DNA of 64,000 bases. It comes from Megamerina dolium. Its lineage: Eukaryota; Arthropoda; Insecta; Diptera; Megamerinidae. The notes under the pieces were generated by a model. It was given only the letters and a program-made list of their open reading frames with translations. It ran no database searches and was not told where the DNA came from. Shown in pieces: positions 28,752-38,975 of this stretch. Made by a program: the position numbers and the translations under genes. How positions within the stretch are numbered: the stretch's first letter is position 1; each line of letters opens with the position of its first letter. The stretch spans positions 97,977,388 to 98,041,387 of the forward strand of contig OY978525.1 of NCBI GenBank assembly GCA_963854835.1, read 5' to 3'.

Positions 28752-28870
28752 ACTAGGCTGGCAGTGGCATCAGTTGCTAAAAACGAACAATTAGAAAATT
28801 GACTATTTGATGCGCGATGTACGTGTAGATATAAATTGGTATTCATTTGAGAAATTGATTCGTTTTACAT
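28752..28870 (-). repeat. BEL-like LTR family R, copy 1 (right part)
   Basis: Continues 26684 after the nested insert; matches 29897-29988 ('ggcagtggcatcagttgctaaaaacga'). Confidence 0.6.
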
Positions 28871-29654
28871 ATAGATACCATCAACAAAGGTTTTACACTA
28901 TTGTGTAAGCTTATGATAAGACAAAGGAAACGTCATGCTTAGTTTGACACCGAATTAGAATAATAAAACGCACCGTAAATATATTATGTGGGTATATTTA
29001 TTTTAATTGTTTTATTTTAATAATATAATTAGAGTGGTTGCGTGAACTGGTTCTCGGTCGAACCAGTCGCCTAATTTCGTATTGGGAAATACACGAGTAA
29101 GAAGAGGAAAAATATAAATATAAAATGCGATATGTGTGAGTATGTGTGTGTGTTTTGAGTAATATTCCATTCTATTTTGTACATTGGTATATTATATCTT
29201 TAAAAAGGTGTACCTTGTTTGTACATTGGAACAGAGGGCAACATTTTTGTTACGGAGTACGACCGATGCGTTCAGAAGTTAAACTCAACTGATTTATTCC
29301 AATCAAATTATGTACAGAGTTGCATTACTTATAAAATATGTAGGGTTGCAAAAGTAATGAGGTGTAAGCAGTGTTGCATACGAGATTATGTAAGATTTAC
29401 GTATTTTAGAATAAGCGAATTTATAACAATTTTTATTTTCGAAAAAAAAAGAAAACACCATTTGTAACGTTAACATACGAAGTGACAAATATGTATTGTC
29501 AAAATGTTTTCAAAAAAATTGCGGTAATGCGGTTCCCTTTCAGAGGTACTTCGCTGAATGAATAGAGTTCGGGATCTTAAGTAAACATTTTGGATCCGGC
29601 TCGAAGGACCAAAAATGTCTAGGAGGGTAGGTATAAGGGTATATGTATAGATAT
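28871..29654. other. No gene; candidate BEL/Pao primer-binding region near 29580-29620
   Basis: On the minus strand 29622-29595 reads 'tttttggtccttcgagccgga', a leader and primer-site sequence often seen just inside BEL/Pao LTRs of insects. The rest is AT-rich, with short ORFs that have no recognisable content. Confidence 0.45.
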
Positions 29655-30160
29655 ATGAATGTACAAATCGACTTACTTAGAAGTGAGATTGTACTCACTG
29701 TACGAAGATTAGCACGTCGTGGAAACAGACCGTGTTTCTGCCGCTGATGTGGTTGATGTGGGAATGATGCTTCTGACGCTGTTGTGGGTGATGTGGCTGT
29801 GCCTGTTCAACTTATGGTTGTTGTTGTTGAGCTCCGGCTATAGGGATGTTGGCGTTTCTAATGCATCACTCTGTTTCTGTCACGGTACTAACCTGGCAGT
29901 GGCATCAGTTGCTAAAAACGAACAATTAGAAAATTGACTATTTGATACGCGATGTACGTGTAGATATAAATTGGTATTCATTTGAGAAAATATGCATGTT
30001 TAAAGTTCTTATAATTCAGGTTATATTCACGATTTAATGTTTTATATTTTAAACAATGTTGAAATAATTGAAATTTAACACACGCTTTATAATTTAAATA
30101 ATGTTCTATAATTTAAATAAACTTCGACTTGATTTTTTATCAATGCGTTTTGGTCATTAT
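29655..30160 (-). repeat. BEL-like LTR family R, copy 2
   Basis: Matches 26396-26684 plus 28752-28870 without interruption, and its distal part matches 48480-48780 ('gcatgtttaaagttcttataattcagg'). It lies immediately next to the BEL-like primer site at 29595-29622 in the orientation expected for a 5' LTR on the minus strand. Confidence 0.55.
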
Positions 30161-30430
30161 TTAGAATATCGACCCCTATGCGCGAAATGATCGTAAGTAA
30201 CAAAAAGAACATTTTACGAGAGAAGGTTTTTTTCTACTTTTCTTTATATCGGATTGGACAATCAAGGTCACATTTTTACAGTAATTTTGTAAAGATGTTC
30301 TTTATGTTGCTAATATAACAATCATTAAAACCAATTGATATTTTGGGAAAAAATTTAATTTTTGACACTTACGATCATTTTAACCACAGTAGGTCGACTA
30401 AAAATAGGTACTTACGATCAAAATGAAGAA
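30161..30430. repeat. Repeat with 'acttacgatcatt' motifs
   Basis: 'tcgacccctatgcgcgaaatgatcgtaagt' at 30168-30197 and 'cacttacgatcatttt' at 30367 form opposed ends. The same motif in inverse order occurs at 44785-44817, and pieces occur at 36821-36846 and 44658. It may be a small non-autonomous (MITE-like) element. Confidence 0.4.
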
Positions 30431-30561
30431 CAGAAATTGTTCCAAACAAATTGAATTTTTGTTGAAAAATGATTACAAGAATGCAATTTAACGACTTACA
30501 TATATTAAAATGTAAACAAATACTTTTCAAAGTAAACTTAAAATGTAAGGTATAAAACGAC

Positions 30562-30946
30562 TTAATTAAACGAATCGTCTTCATCTGTTTCATCCAACGT
30601 ATCTTTATTTTTTGATGAATGAGATAAACGAAGGTACTCATTGTGGTATCTCGGCGGAATGCTGTTTTTAAGGCAAAGATTGCTTAAATCATTATATTTA
30701 ATTTCAGAAATACTTAAATTAGAATTGTATAAAACAGTGGGTTTCTCAGTTGGTAGAATCTGAATTGTTTTTACTTCGCTGTTTGTTTTTCTTTTCAAAT
30801 GAAGCAATGCGCAGCTTGCTCAAATTTAACTTAAGTTTGTTAGGCAATAATACCTCAGCAAATGATTTCCAGTTTTTAAAATCCGAGTTTTGCATTAAAA
30901 TGCACTGGTAACCAAAAGGCTTTGTTCTGGCATTTCTAAAGCTTAG
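30562..30946 (-). pseudogene. C-terminal part of an insect transposase-like gene
   Basis: Two overlapping minus frames make the C-terminus of a protein family common in insect genomes. The first has KTNSEVKTIQILPTEKPTVL, then SEIKYNDLSNLCLKNSIPPR and YHNEYLRL; the K-x-DL...C...IP..YH..Y pattern is characteristic. The second has TKPFGYQCILMQNSDFKNW. The gene continues upstream at 33912 beyond the Harbinger insertion. A frame change near 30790 shows decay. Function is unknown; transposase origin is inferred from its repetitive nature. Confidence 0.55.
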
Positions 30947-31297
30947 ATTTACACGATTGAAGGCATTTTGAAGTCTTATCAAAATTTTGAAAATTTATTT
31001 TGATGTTCTATTTACACGTTTCAAAAATTTGATCAAAATATTCTTTCAATATATTTCAAAATCTTTTGATAAAAATTTGATCAAAATTTGTTGAAGCTAA
31101 TTTACACTATTGGTAACCTTTTTATATTGAAAATATTGACTTTGATCAGCTGTTTTGCTTCTTTTGTGAAATAATTTATTATTATAAAAAATAATTTATT
31201 ATTATAAAAAAAAAAAAACAATTAATAAGTATGGACGAGGACACAATCATCATAGCATCAACATTTTTAATATTGGAGGAAGAAGTAGCTGATAATA

Positions 31298-32500
31298 ATG
31301 CAAAAAAAAAGAAGAAAACAAAAGGAACATTGGGTTCGACCTTTTCTTTTGGAAGGTAATGGTATATATGTCTCTTTTAGGGAGCGATTGGAAAGGAATG
31401 ATCCTGACCTATACAAAAACTTTGTGCGAATGTCACCAGACGATTTTGATTATTTGCTTAATCTCGTCACCCCATCAATAGAAAAGGCCAATACTAATAT
31501 GCGGGAATCTATATGCCCCGGAGAACGCCTGGCAATTACTTTGAGATTTTTAGCGACTGGGGACAGTTACGCAAGTTTGATGTTCTTGTTTAAAAGATCA
31601 AGGTCATCGATATGCAATATTGTGCCTGAAGTCTGCGCTGCATTATATAAAGTATTAAAAGATGAATTTTTAAAGGTAAAACCTAATTTATTAAATGAAA
31701 AAACATATAAAAAATAATATCTATTGATGTAGATGCCAGCAACAGAGGAGGAATGGAAGAGTATTTCCCAAAATATAAATAAAACGTGGAATTTTCCCAA
31801 TTCAATCGGGGCATTAGATGGAAAACAAATCGATATTATAGCACCAGCACACTGTGGAAGAGCATATTTCAATTATAAAAAGAAAAACAGCATTGTTTTG
31901 ATGGCGCTTGTGGACGCGAACTACAATTTTGTTTACATCGACGTTGGTGCAAAGGATAGAGAGTCCGATGGCGGAGTATTCAGTAGATGTTCGCTATCGA
32001 ATGGATTATATAATAACACGTTGAATTTGCCGCAACCGAAACCACTGCCCTGTAGACAAAAACCTATTCCATATGTGATTGTTGCAGATGATGCGTTTCC
32101 CTTAAATTCCAATATTATGAAACCATATAGTTTTCGGAATCAAAACACGAAGGAAAGAATTTTCAATTACAGGTTGTCCAGATTTAAGCGTGTTTCGGAA
32201 AACGTGTTTGGATTAATATCAGCCCGATTTCGCGTTGTCAGAAAAACAATGGAACTTTCCCCACCAAATGTTGTCAAAGTTGTTCTCTCAGTATGTGCAT
32301 TACACAATTTTTTGAACAAACGCAAGTATGGTACCTATGCACAAACAAGAGACTACGACCAAGTGAATGCGGATGGATCTATAACGTATGGCCGATGGCG
32401 TGAAGAAGTGCGGACAGAGAATATTTTGTCTTCGATAGAACCATTGTGCAATCAAGGTTGTCAAAGCTCATTCGACAAGAATTCACGGAATATTTTTTAA
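31298..32500 (+). pseudogene. PIF/Harbinger transposase, spliced, N-terminal slip
   Basis: Exon 1 (31298-31675) and exon 2 (31733-32500) are joined across a 57-bp phase-0 intron (GTAAAA...GATGTAG) to give about 381 aa. DDE motifs are GALDGKQIDI, VGAKDRESDGGVF and VADDAFPL, ending with VLSVCALHNFLNKR. The family's usual N-terminus (starting MDEDTIII at 31231) is present but in another frame. A run of nine A at about 31301-31310 separates the two, so either the run slipped or translation starts at the internal ATG used here. The catalytic core is undamaged. Convergent with the Myb-like gene at 32817. Confidence 0.88.
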
Positions 32501-32816
32501 ATGAAGGAGAAGTTCCATGGCAATACAAGCATATTTATTAAAAATTAATTAAAAACCCAATAAATCGATATAAAAAATTTAATTCATTTATTTGGCAACT
32601 TAAAATCACATTCTGTTTCTATATAAAAAATAAAATTAAAATATTAAAAAGAAATCACATTCTGTTCACATATAAAATATTAAAAAAAAAAATATTTAAA
32701 ACAAAGTTAATTGTTTTCCTGTGCTTCAAATGAGTCGATGACATTATTAATTAGAGTTCTCAGTCTGAAAATATAAGTTCGTAGCAAATATTATTTGAGT
32801 ACTATGCATTTCAAAC

Positions 32817-33530
32817 TCACCTGCGAGCATTTGACTCTGAATATGCGGAGAGCTGCTGCCCAACATACTCTCCATAGCTCTTCTGCCAACTTATGTCTTC
32901 TTTTCCTTGTGACACTTTCTGAGATAGGAATTGGCCAAGTTTTGCGTAAACTTCTGAACGCTGACTGTCGATTACATTTACTTCTTGCACTTTTCTACGC
33001 TTTGCAGGAGTACTATTTTCGGGAGCAGCACTTGCAAGTAAACATTGAGATTCCGAATTCTGAAACTGCTCTTCAACATCATCCCAATCCTCAAAAGCAC
33101 AGTTAGTTAAGGTCTCGAAGTTTGATTCTGTACCTCCTGATCCACGATTTCTCACAGTATCTAAAAAGTGTAGAGCTGCAAAATATTCATATTTTGATTC
33201 ATAAGTAGCGCCACCTTGTCCACTTTTGGAGGTATTTATTTTTTTATGCTCCGCCTTCAATATATAATACTTTTAAATGTGATCAAAACATACAAAAAAA
33301 AAACAATTTACATTAGAGCGTGATCGCACAGCGTTAAATTGTGCTTTGCAGTCGGCTATGCAATGATTCGTTGCAGCAGCAATTTCTGACCAGCACTTCT
33401 CCTTTTCATTTCGGTTTTTGTACCCATCAATTTTAAAATTCCAAATCGGTTCGCGTACTTCAACCATTTCGATGAACAGTCTCAGTTCATCTCCTGTCCA
33501 CTTTTTCTGTTGCTTGCGATTGTTGCGCAA
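32817..33530 (-). CDS. Harbinger Myb/MADF-like DNA-binding protein, spliced
   Basis: The first part (33530 to about 33317) has a Trp-rich Myb/MADF-type domain (KKWTGDELRLFIEMVEVREP, IWNF, KCWSEIAAATN). A short intron of roughly 40-50 bp (donor GTAAAT near 33313, acceptor near 33260) leads to the second part (to 32817), which is acidic in the middle and helical at the end (VYAKLGQFLSQKVSQGKEDI). In Harbinger elements this partner carries the transposase into the nucleus and helps it bind DNA. No ATG is clear at the 5' end; the open frame starts with TTG, so an upstream exon is possible. Confidence 0.75.
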
Positions 33531-33911
33531 ATTATCATTTATGTTATCACTTTTAAAGATTTATTCCACAAATATATAGTTATTAAATATGTAATACTTA
33601 CCAATTCATATTAATTTACTAATTTTAATTTTATTCTTTAAGAAATTAAATTACATTGCCACTTGCCGCAACAAACATATGTAAATAAAAGCAGCTGATA
33701 TGTATTGATTCAAAAGAATGAACATGCTGTCAAATTATTTATAGTTATCAATATTGCCAGATGTGATTTTGATGCTTATTTACACGGCATCAATTAAATC
33801 TTCAAAAGTTTTGTTCAATAAGTTTTGATCAATAAATTTTGATGAAATTTTGCTGTTTACACGAGTTTGAAGCATTTTGAAGAAAATTTCAATCGTGTAA
33901 ATATAGCTTAA

Positions 33912-34330
33912 TTATTGTACTCCATTCACTGGGCGCCCAAATAGTACGATTTCGGATGAATGATTCAATTGTACTGTGTATGGAGTGATTTTTATTTTTA
34001 TAATAAAAGTCGAGCCATTTAAAAAATATGCTATCATGGCCAACATAGCCTTGTTCCGATTTTGGCCTGCGCAACTGTCACAATACAAACTAATTTCAGT
34101 TGCCGTTCCCCTTTTTTCTAATATAAGAAGGTATATAGCAGAACAAATTTCATTACTCCCTCTTTTAGCATCACTCTCGCCCCACAAAAAACAAAATCCA
34201 TTCTGGGTACCATTCTCATACACACTTAAATTGTAATACGCGTAATTTCGAGAGTAGAAAAGTGTCACACTATTGCTATAAGGTGTGTTCAAAACTTTTT
34301 GAAGGTCAAAACTAGCACATATAAACTATT
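33912..34330 (-). pseudogene. Middle part of the insect transposase-like gene
   Basis: FYSRNYAYYNLSVYENGTQN, then FLWGESDAKRGSNEICSAIY and LYCDSCAGQNRNKAML. The D-S-C-A-G-Q-N-R-N motif after a hydrophobic strand is the signature of this widespread insect family. The segment joins the C-terminal part (30946) across the Harbinger insertion and the N-terminal part (35336-36132) across about 1 kb of unrelated sequence or introns. Confidence 0.65.
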
Positions 34331-35335
34331 GTTGTTTCTTACTTTCAGTTTGGTCTTTTAGGAAGATTTCCTTACTTTTGTCTTTATCTTGAATGTAAAA
34401 TGCACATTTAACATTTAACATTTTCACACTGTGTATGTGAAAGAGATGCCGGTGGGCTCATTCCTTGGTTGAGTTGTACTGCTGAGATTTTAACCACCGA
34501 CCGCTTCTTGCTAATACCATTGTTCAAGATGTATGTATAAATCGAATTTTAATGAATTTATTTCATTATTTTCATTGTCGGATGAAATTCCGTATTCAAA
34601 TGAAAAAGAAAAGCACGAAAAACACAAACTAATTGTTTTTTTGTTGCATTTTATTTCGTACAAAATAAACCTCGGGATATATATATATATATAAACGTTG
34701 TGTGTTATTACTAAACGAATTATGTATACGTGATATACACAATTTATTATTTAAGCAAATTATAATATTTCCAGAATGGAAATTATTAAGAATAGATATT
34801 AATACTTATTAAGTTTGTAGAGTACAAAACACTCGATATATAAAAATGATAAAGGCAAGAAAAAAAATGAGCGACTTATGTTATTGATGTATGCAATAAC
34901 CAAAAATATATATTTTAGCTCCTCAACTGGAGCTTTGAATAAAACACAACTAATTAACTTTAACACCAAAACTGTACTACTCGTTTATTGAATTGAACTT
35001 AATATTGATAACTTATTTTAATATGCTTTTCTAAAGAAAGTATAGTGGCTTAATTATTAATTATGCTTATGCTTAATTACTAGTAAATCTTTCTGGTTAT
35101 TATTGTGCAACTGTTAGTATTGATGATAATGTGGTATTGCAAATGGGTTGATTTGGAAGTGTCAACGATCGCTAAAACGATGATCGTGGTGGTTTAGTGG
35201 GAGGTTGTTGGGTTGCTGTCGTTGTTGTTGTTGCAGCGTACGATGTAACTCACGCACTGTTCTTGTCGAGAAAAAATACAAGTAGGAGAAAAAAAGAAGA
35301 ACAAGAAAAGACGAACCGACTGCTGACTGATCAAG
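34331..35335. other. No gene seen; possible introns or insertions within the interrupted transposase-like gene
   Basis: AT-rich, with a short TA run at 34679-34692. 34915-35190 looks LTR-like (poly-A signal AATAAA, TA-rich), but I cannot match it within the window. GTTGTT repeats lie at 35206-35236. Confidence 0.4.
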
Positions 35336-36132
35336 TCAGAGTTGCCTTCGTCTTCTATAAAGGTGACAACAGACAATGCGCGTGACATAATTTTCTGGCG
35401 TAGACACACACCTTGTGCACTTGTCTTTTTTAGGTAAATGAAACCCTATATGAAAATCTTTGTTGAAAATGTTTCGAAAAATGCATAAAGATACAACAGA
35501 ACTGCTAAGATTCTGTTCTTGTAAATACTGGGTGTAACATCTAAACAGTGGGGGTACATTTTGAAAATCCTTAGGAAGATACACCTTATTACTCTTACTG
35601 CGACAGTAATGGGAAGGAACAGCTGGCAACTGTTCAATGTAAGATTTGACTAATGCTATTTTACTTTCAGGAGTTTTATTAGCGGGTGCTGATTTTGGTC
35701 TAATGCCCTTCGTATTTGTGGATGAATTTTCTTTTTCAAAAATACGCCTCAACACCATTTGAGAAATGTTTAATGTTTTCAAAATGAACTGTTGGCAAAT
35801 TTTTAAAAAATTCCTCCACAATAAGACAACATGTATTCGAAACTCCGTTGTCGTTTAAAGCACTCATAACCTTTTGTCTTTGTCGTCCTTTTCTTAACAT
35901 TTTTAGCGCTTATACATGAAACAAGCCAAGCCTTTCTTCTTATATTTGACATTCCCAAATAATGCTCATTAATATGCTTTGGGTCAGATTCACTAAGTTT
36001 GTTCCGACAATCATTTCCACATCTTGATTTTAAACAGGGATTTGGTTGAACTGCTCTTCCTGATTCATTAGCGTAAACTTTTGTTTGTTTTTCTTTTTTG
36101 TATCCACGTTTCCCAACACAGGTTTCTTCCAC
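35336..36132 (-). pseudogene. N-terminal part of the insect transposase-like gene
   Basis: Two frames (36132-35803 and 35821-35336) that change near 35815. The first has CLKSRCGNDCRNKLSESD and HYLGMSNIRRKAWLVSCI. The second has FILKTLNISQMVLRRIFEKE, then SHYCRSKSNKVYLPKDFQN and FHIGFHLPKKDKCTRC. Cys-rich N-terminus, SHYCR and FH-PKKD-C-C order fit the same family as the DSCAGQNRN segment. No start is certain. Function in transposition is inferred only. Confidence 0.6.
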
Positions 36133-36846
36133 ATATCGGCGTACGCTACTGGACGAACAGCTATCTGAGTCACTGTAAGCGACAAGTGATGTTTTTGTAG
36201 CCTAAAATAAAATCGACGCTCTTAGAAGACCATTTAGGAGGTACAAAAATTTAATTAAATAGGGCAAACTTTTAATATTTAACGCACAAAATTAAAAACA
36301 GTACAAACTAATACACATAAAAATTTTTTTATTGTTAACTTACTACCGATTGCATGATATAATCGATCACTATTGGCTAAAATTTGAATTATCACTCAGA
36401 CTGGTATTCTAAAACTTATACTCAAATCAATACTTTGCAAAGTCAATAGATAAAATGTAACAAAAATAACAAGTTCAAAGTGTACTAGCGAAGAATAACG
36501 GAATAGACGACACTGTTTGTAGCCCTGCATTTACACGGGCCAATTCGAGAGAAGCCAATTGAGAATATGCGTTAGTTGTCAAAAACAGAAATATTGTCTC
36601 TCTTGCTTAGAGGTCCAGCCAATTATAAGGCCAATACACTTTTAAGCAGTCGCCATTAGTGTCGTTTCGTGTAAATGACCGGAATGTACTCTGGAAAATT
36701 TAAAATTTCTACATGTTTTTATAAGTACATATTACCAACAATATTTCAATAATATTACTATAATCTCCAAATAGAAATACATTTTACAATTTGTGCGCTC
36801 TTTTGCGGTTGTTTATGTTTGCGATTACGATCATTTTGCGCTTATG
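36133..36846. other. No gene; pre-insertion target of errantivirus A
   Basis: AT-rich. The stretch 36821-36846 (acgatcattttgcgcttatg) continues after the retrovirus at 44636, showing that A inserted into a pre-existing repeat. Confidence 0.5.
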
Positions 36847-37472
36847 AATTAAATCATTAAGGTCTCGTTTATTCAAAAAAAACAATTATTTGTTTTATAC
36901 TGGATAGACCTTTCTTTATTGAATCAAAGAATATGACTGTTTGATTTACAAAAATTCTTAATATTAAATACCAAAATCAATAAATGAAAATTGACAGAAT
37001 TGCATTTTGAATTACACAGAAAAATATAGAGTACTTCAATACAAAATGCAATTCTGATTAGAAAGCAAATACAATTAAAATTCCATATAATTTTTATTAG
37101 CAGATTTAATGAGTTCAACGCCTTTTAAGAATTTCCCTCGTACAAAACATACTTGAAGTAAAGAGGAAATGCATGCACTTAAAATTCCTTAGAATTTTGT
37201 TACAAACATTGTCAACGGAAAGTATAAAAAAGTGCAATTTCAACTATTTTATAAACAAATAGAATTCGATTGAATTCTCAATACCAAAGAGTTCAATGCC
37301 TCTTATAGACTTCAAGTATAAAACGAAAATATATTAATGAAAGACGTTGCCCAAAATTAAATGGAAAACAACAAAAGAACTGTTAATATACTCTAGTGTA
37401 CATGTATGTATACATACATACATACATGTTTATATTATTATTTTGTGTGATGGTGCAGTGGATATCATAACT
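36847..37472 (-). repeat. Errantivirus A 3' LTR
   Basis: On the minus strand it starts AGTTATGATATCC and ends GATTTAAT(T). It is virtually identical to 44010-44635; the few visible differences are an extra base in an A run near 44450 and one extra copy of 'atac'. The last 14 codons of env are inside it. Confidence 0.93.
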
Positions 37473-38959
37473 CCCCCACCGTTAGCCTGAGGCTCCGACG
37501 AAGAGACTACATAAGTTCTGTTATTGTTTTTTATACAGATTATAATAACAATACAAATAAAAATTATTAAAATTCCCATATTACTTCCAGTGTTTATTAT
37601 GGTATTTCTAAAAAGATTATGTTTTACAGTTTTTATTGTATCGTTAAAGTGTATTTCATTAAAATTCAAATTAGGTAGTGACATATTATTTTCTTTAACT
37701 TTTAATGCTAGTTTGTTTAGGATAAACATTTCTTTTACATTTATTTTATAATTTTCATAGATTTTTAAATTAGTTTCAACAAAGCAATTTTCATATTTTA
37801 TCAAAAATGTTTTTAAATTTTCAAATATTTGTGGTTTTTTACAATTGGTAATAATTTTATCATGGTAATTCTTAAATATAAGTAAGCCTGGATAAATCTC
37901 TTTTTCTTCTTGATTTTTCATTGTAGTCATATTACAATTAGGCTCTAAGTTTTTTACAATGTTGGTTAAGCAGTTATCATTTATTTTTGTTAATTTCTTA
38001 TATTCTAAAGTGTTTGACTCATATACTTCATTTTTATATATTAAGACAGTATTTTCATTTAATACTACAGTTTTATTTTGGATGTTTGGTAGTGGCTCAA
38101 ATACAACTTCTGCGAATGTTACATTTAAAAATTTTGGGATGCTCAATGTCAAAACTACTAAGTTTTCTTTATATGTGACGGATACTTTTGTGTGTAGGTA
38201 GGACTCTGTTTGGTTAATAAAGTTGAATTCTTCAGTTGTCAATATGTCTGATGGAATTATTCCTAGTTTTGAATTAAAGATAACATGTCCTATTTCATTT
38301 ACGTGGTCTATTAATAAATTGATATCGTTATTAATCTGAAAAATATTTTCGAGAAAATTTGTTTCGTCTTCTAAATTGAGAATTTTGTTTTGGATTTCTG
38401 CTTTAAACTTATTTATATATTTTTGAATAGTTTTCTGTTGTTTGTTAATATGATTTGTGATATTAAATATTTTGTTCTCTATTGAACTCCCTAGGTAATT
38501 CATTTCGTTTAGGGCTGTCATTGTTTCGGTCTTACTTTTTTCTAGAGTTTGAATTTTGTCCATAATTTCTTTTTCGTCATCATTATCCATTGTTCCTGCT
38601 ACAAATTTAAGTCCTTTCCCTATTACGTTTATTAGTCCTCGTTTCTGTCTAAAATTAGGAATTAAGTTTTTAATTTTCGTCCTACATATGTCCATGCTTT
38701 TGTTAACGCTTTCCAATAGAGGAGTAACATTTGTATATGTGTCCGAAAGTTTATGTATATTGTCTTGTAAAATATTTACTGTTTCAAAGTATTGAGTAGT
38801 GTTAATAATATGTATTACTCTTAAATAGTTTTCAATAATTTCCGTGTCCTTCAGCTTAATTGGTATATAACCGTGGTTGTCTGTCAAGTCTTCAACTTCT
38901 AAGTATTGTGCTCCTGAGTCGAGTAACATTGATGCACAAAGTAATATAAGAAAAATCAT
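37430..38959 (-). CDS. env: Errantivirus A envelope protein
   Basis: 509 aa from a good ATG. It follows pol by 16 nt. A hydrophobic signal (MIFLILLCASMLL) is followed by an ectodomain with a furin-type site RQKR (104-107) and then a fusion-peptide-like start (GLINVIGKGLKFVAGTMD). A long coiled-coil region, several N-glycosylation sites, a membrane span (MGILIIFICIVIIICI, about 463-478) and a short tail complete it. It belongs to the baculovirus-F-like env class of insect errantiviruses. No internal stop. The reading frame covers the polypurine tract and enters the 3' LTR. Confidence 0.92.
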   Translation of the reverse strand: MIFLILLCASMLLDSGAQYLEVEDLTDNHGYIPIKLKDTEIIENYLRVIHIINTTQYFETVNILQDNIHKLSDTYTNVTPLLESVNKSMDICRTKIKNLIPNFRQKRGLINVIGKGLKFVAGTMDNDDEKEIMDKIQTLEKSKTETMTALNEMNYLGSSIENKIFNITNHINKQQKTIQKYINKFKAEIQNKILNLEDETNFLENIFQINNDINLLIDHVNEIGHVIFNSKLGIIPSDILTTEEFNFINQTESYLHTKVSVTYKENLVVLTLSIPKFLNVTFAEVVFEPLPNIQNKTVVLNENTVLIYKNEVYESNTLEYKKLTKINDNCLTNIVKNLEPNCNMTTMKNQEEKEIYPGLLIFKNYHDKIITNCKKPQIFENLKTFLIKYENCFVETNLKIYENYKINVKEMFILNKLALKVKENNMSLPNLNFNEIHFNDTIKTVKHNLFRNTIINTGSNMGILIIFICIVIIICIKNNNRTYVVSSSEPQANGGGVMISTAPSHKIII

Positions 38960-38975
38960 CTAAAAAGGGGGTATG

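Larger units (their letters stand above)
30947..33903 (+). mobile_element. PIF/Harbinger DNA transposon with both genes
   Basis: Terminal inverted repeats begin ATTTACACGATTGAA (30947) and end TTCAATCGTGTAAATA (33903), flanked by TAG on each side. Subterminal TTTGATCAAAATTT-type repeats are present at both ends. It carries the usual convergent gene pair, transposase and Myb/MADF-like protein. It is inserted in the transposase-like gene whose parts flank it. Confidence 0.85.
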
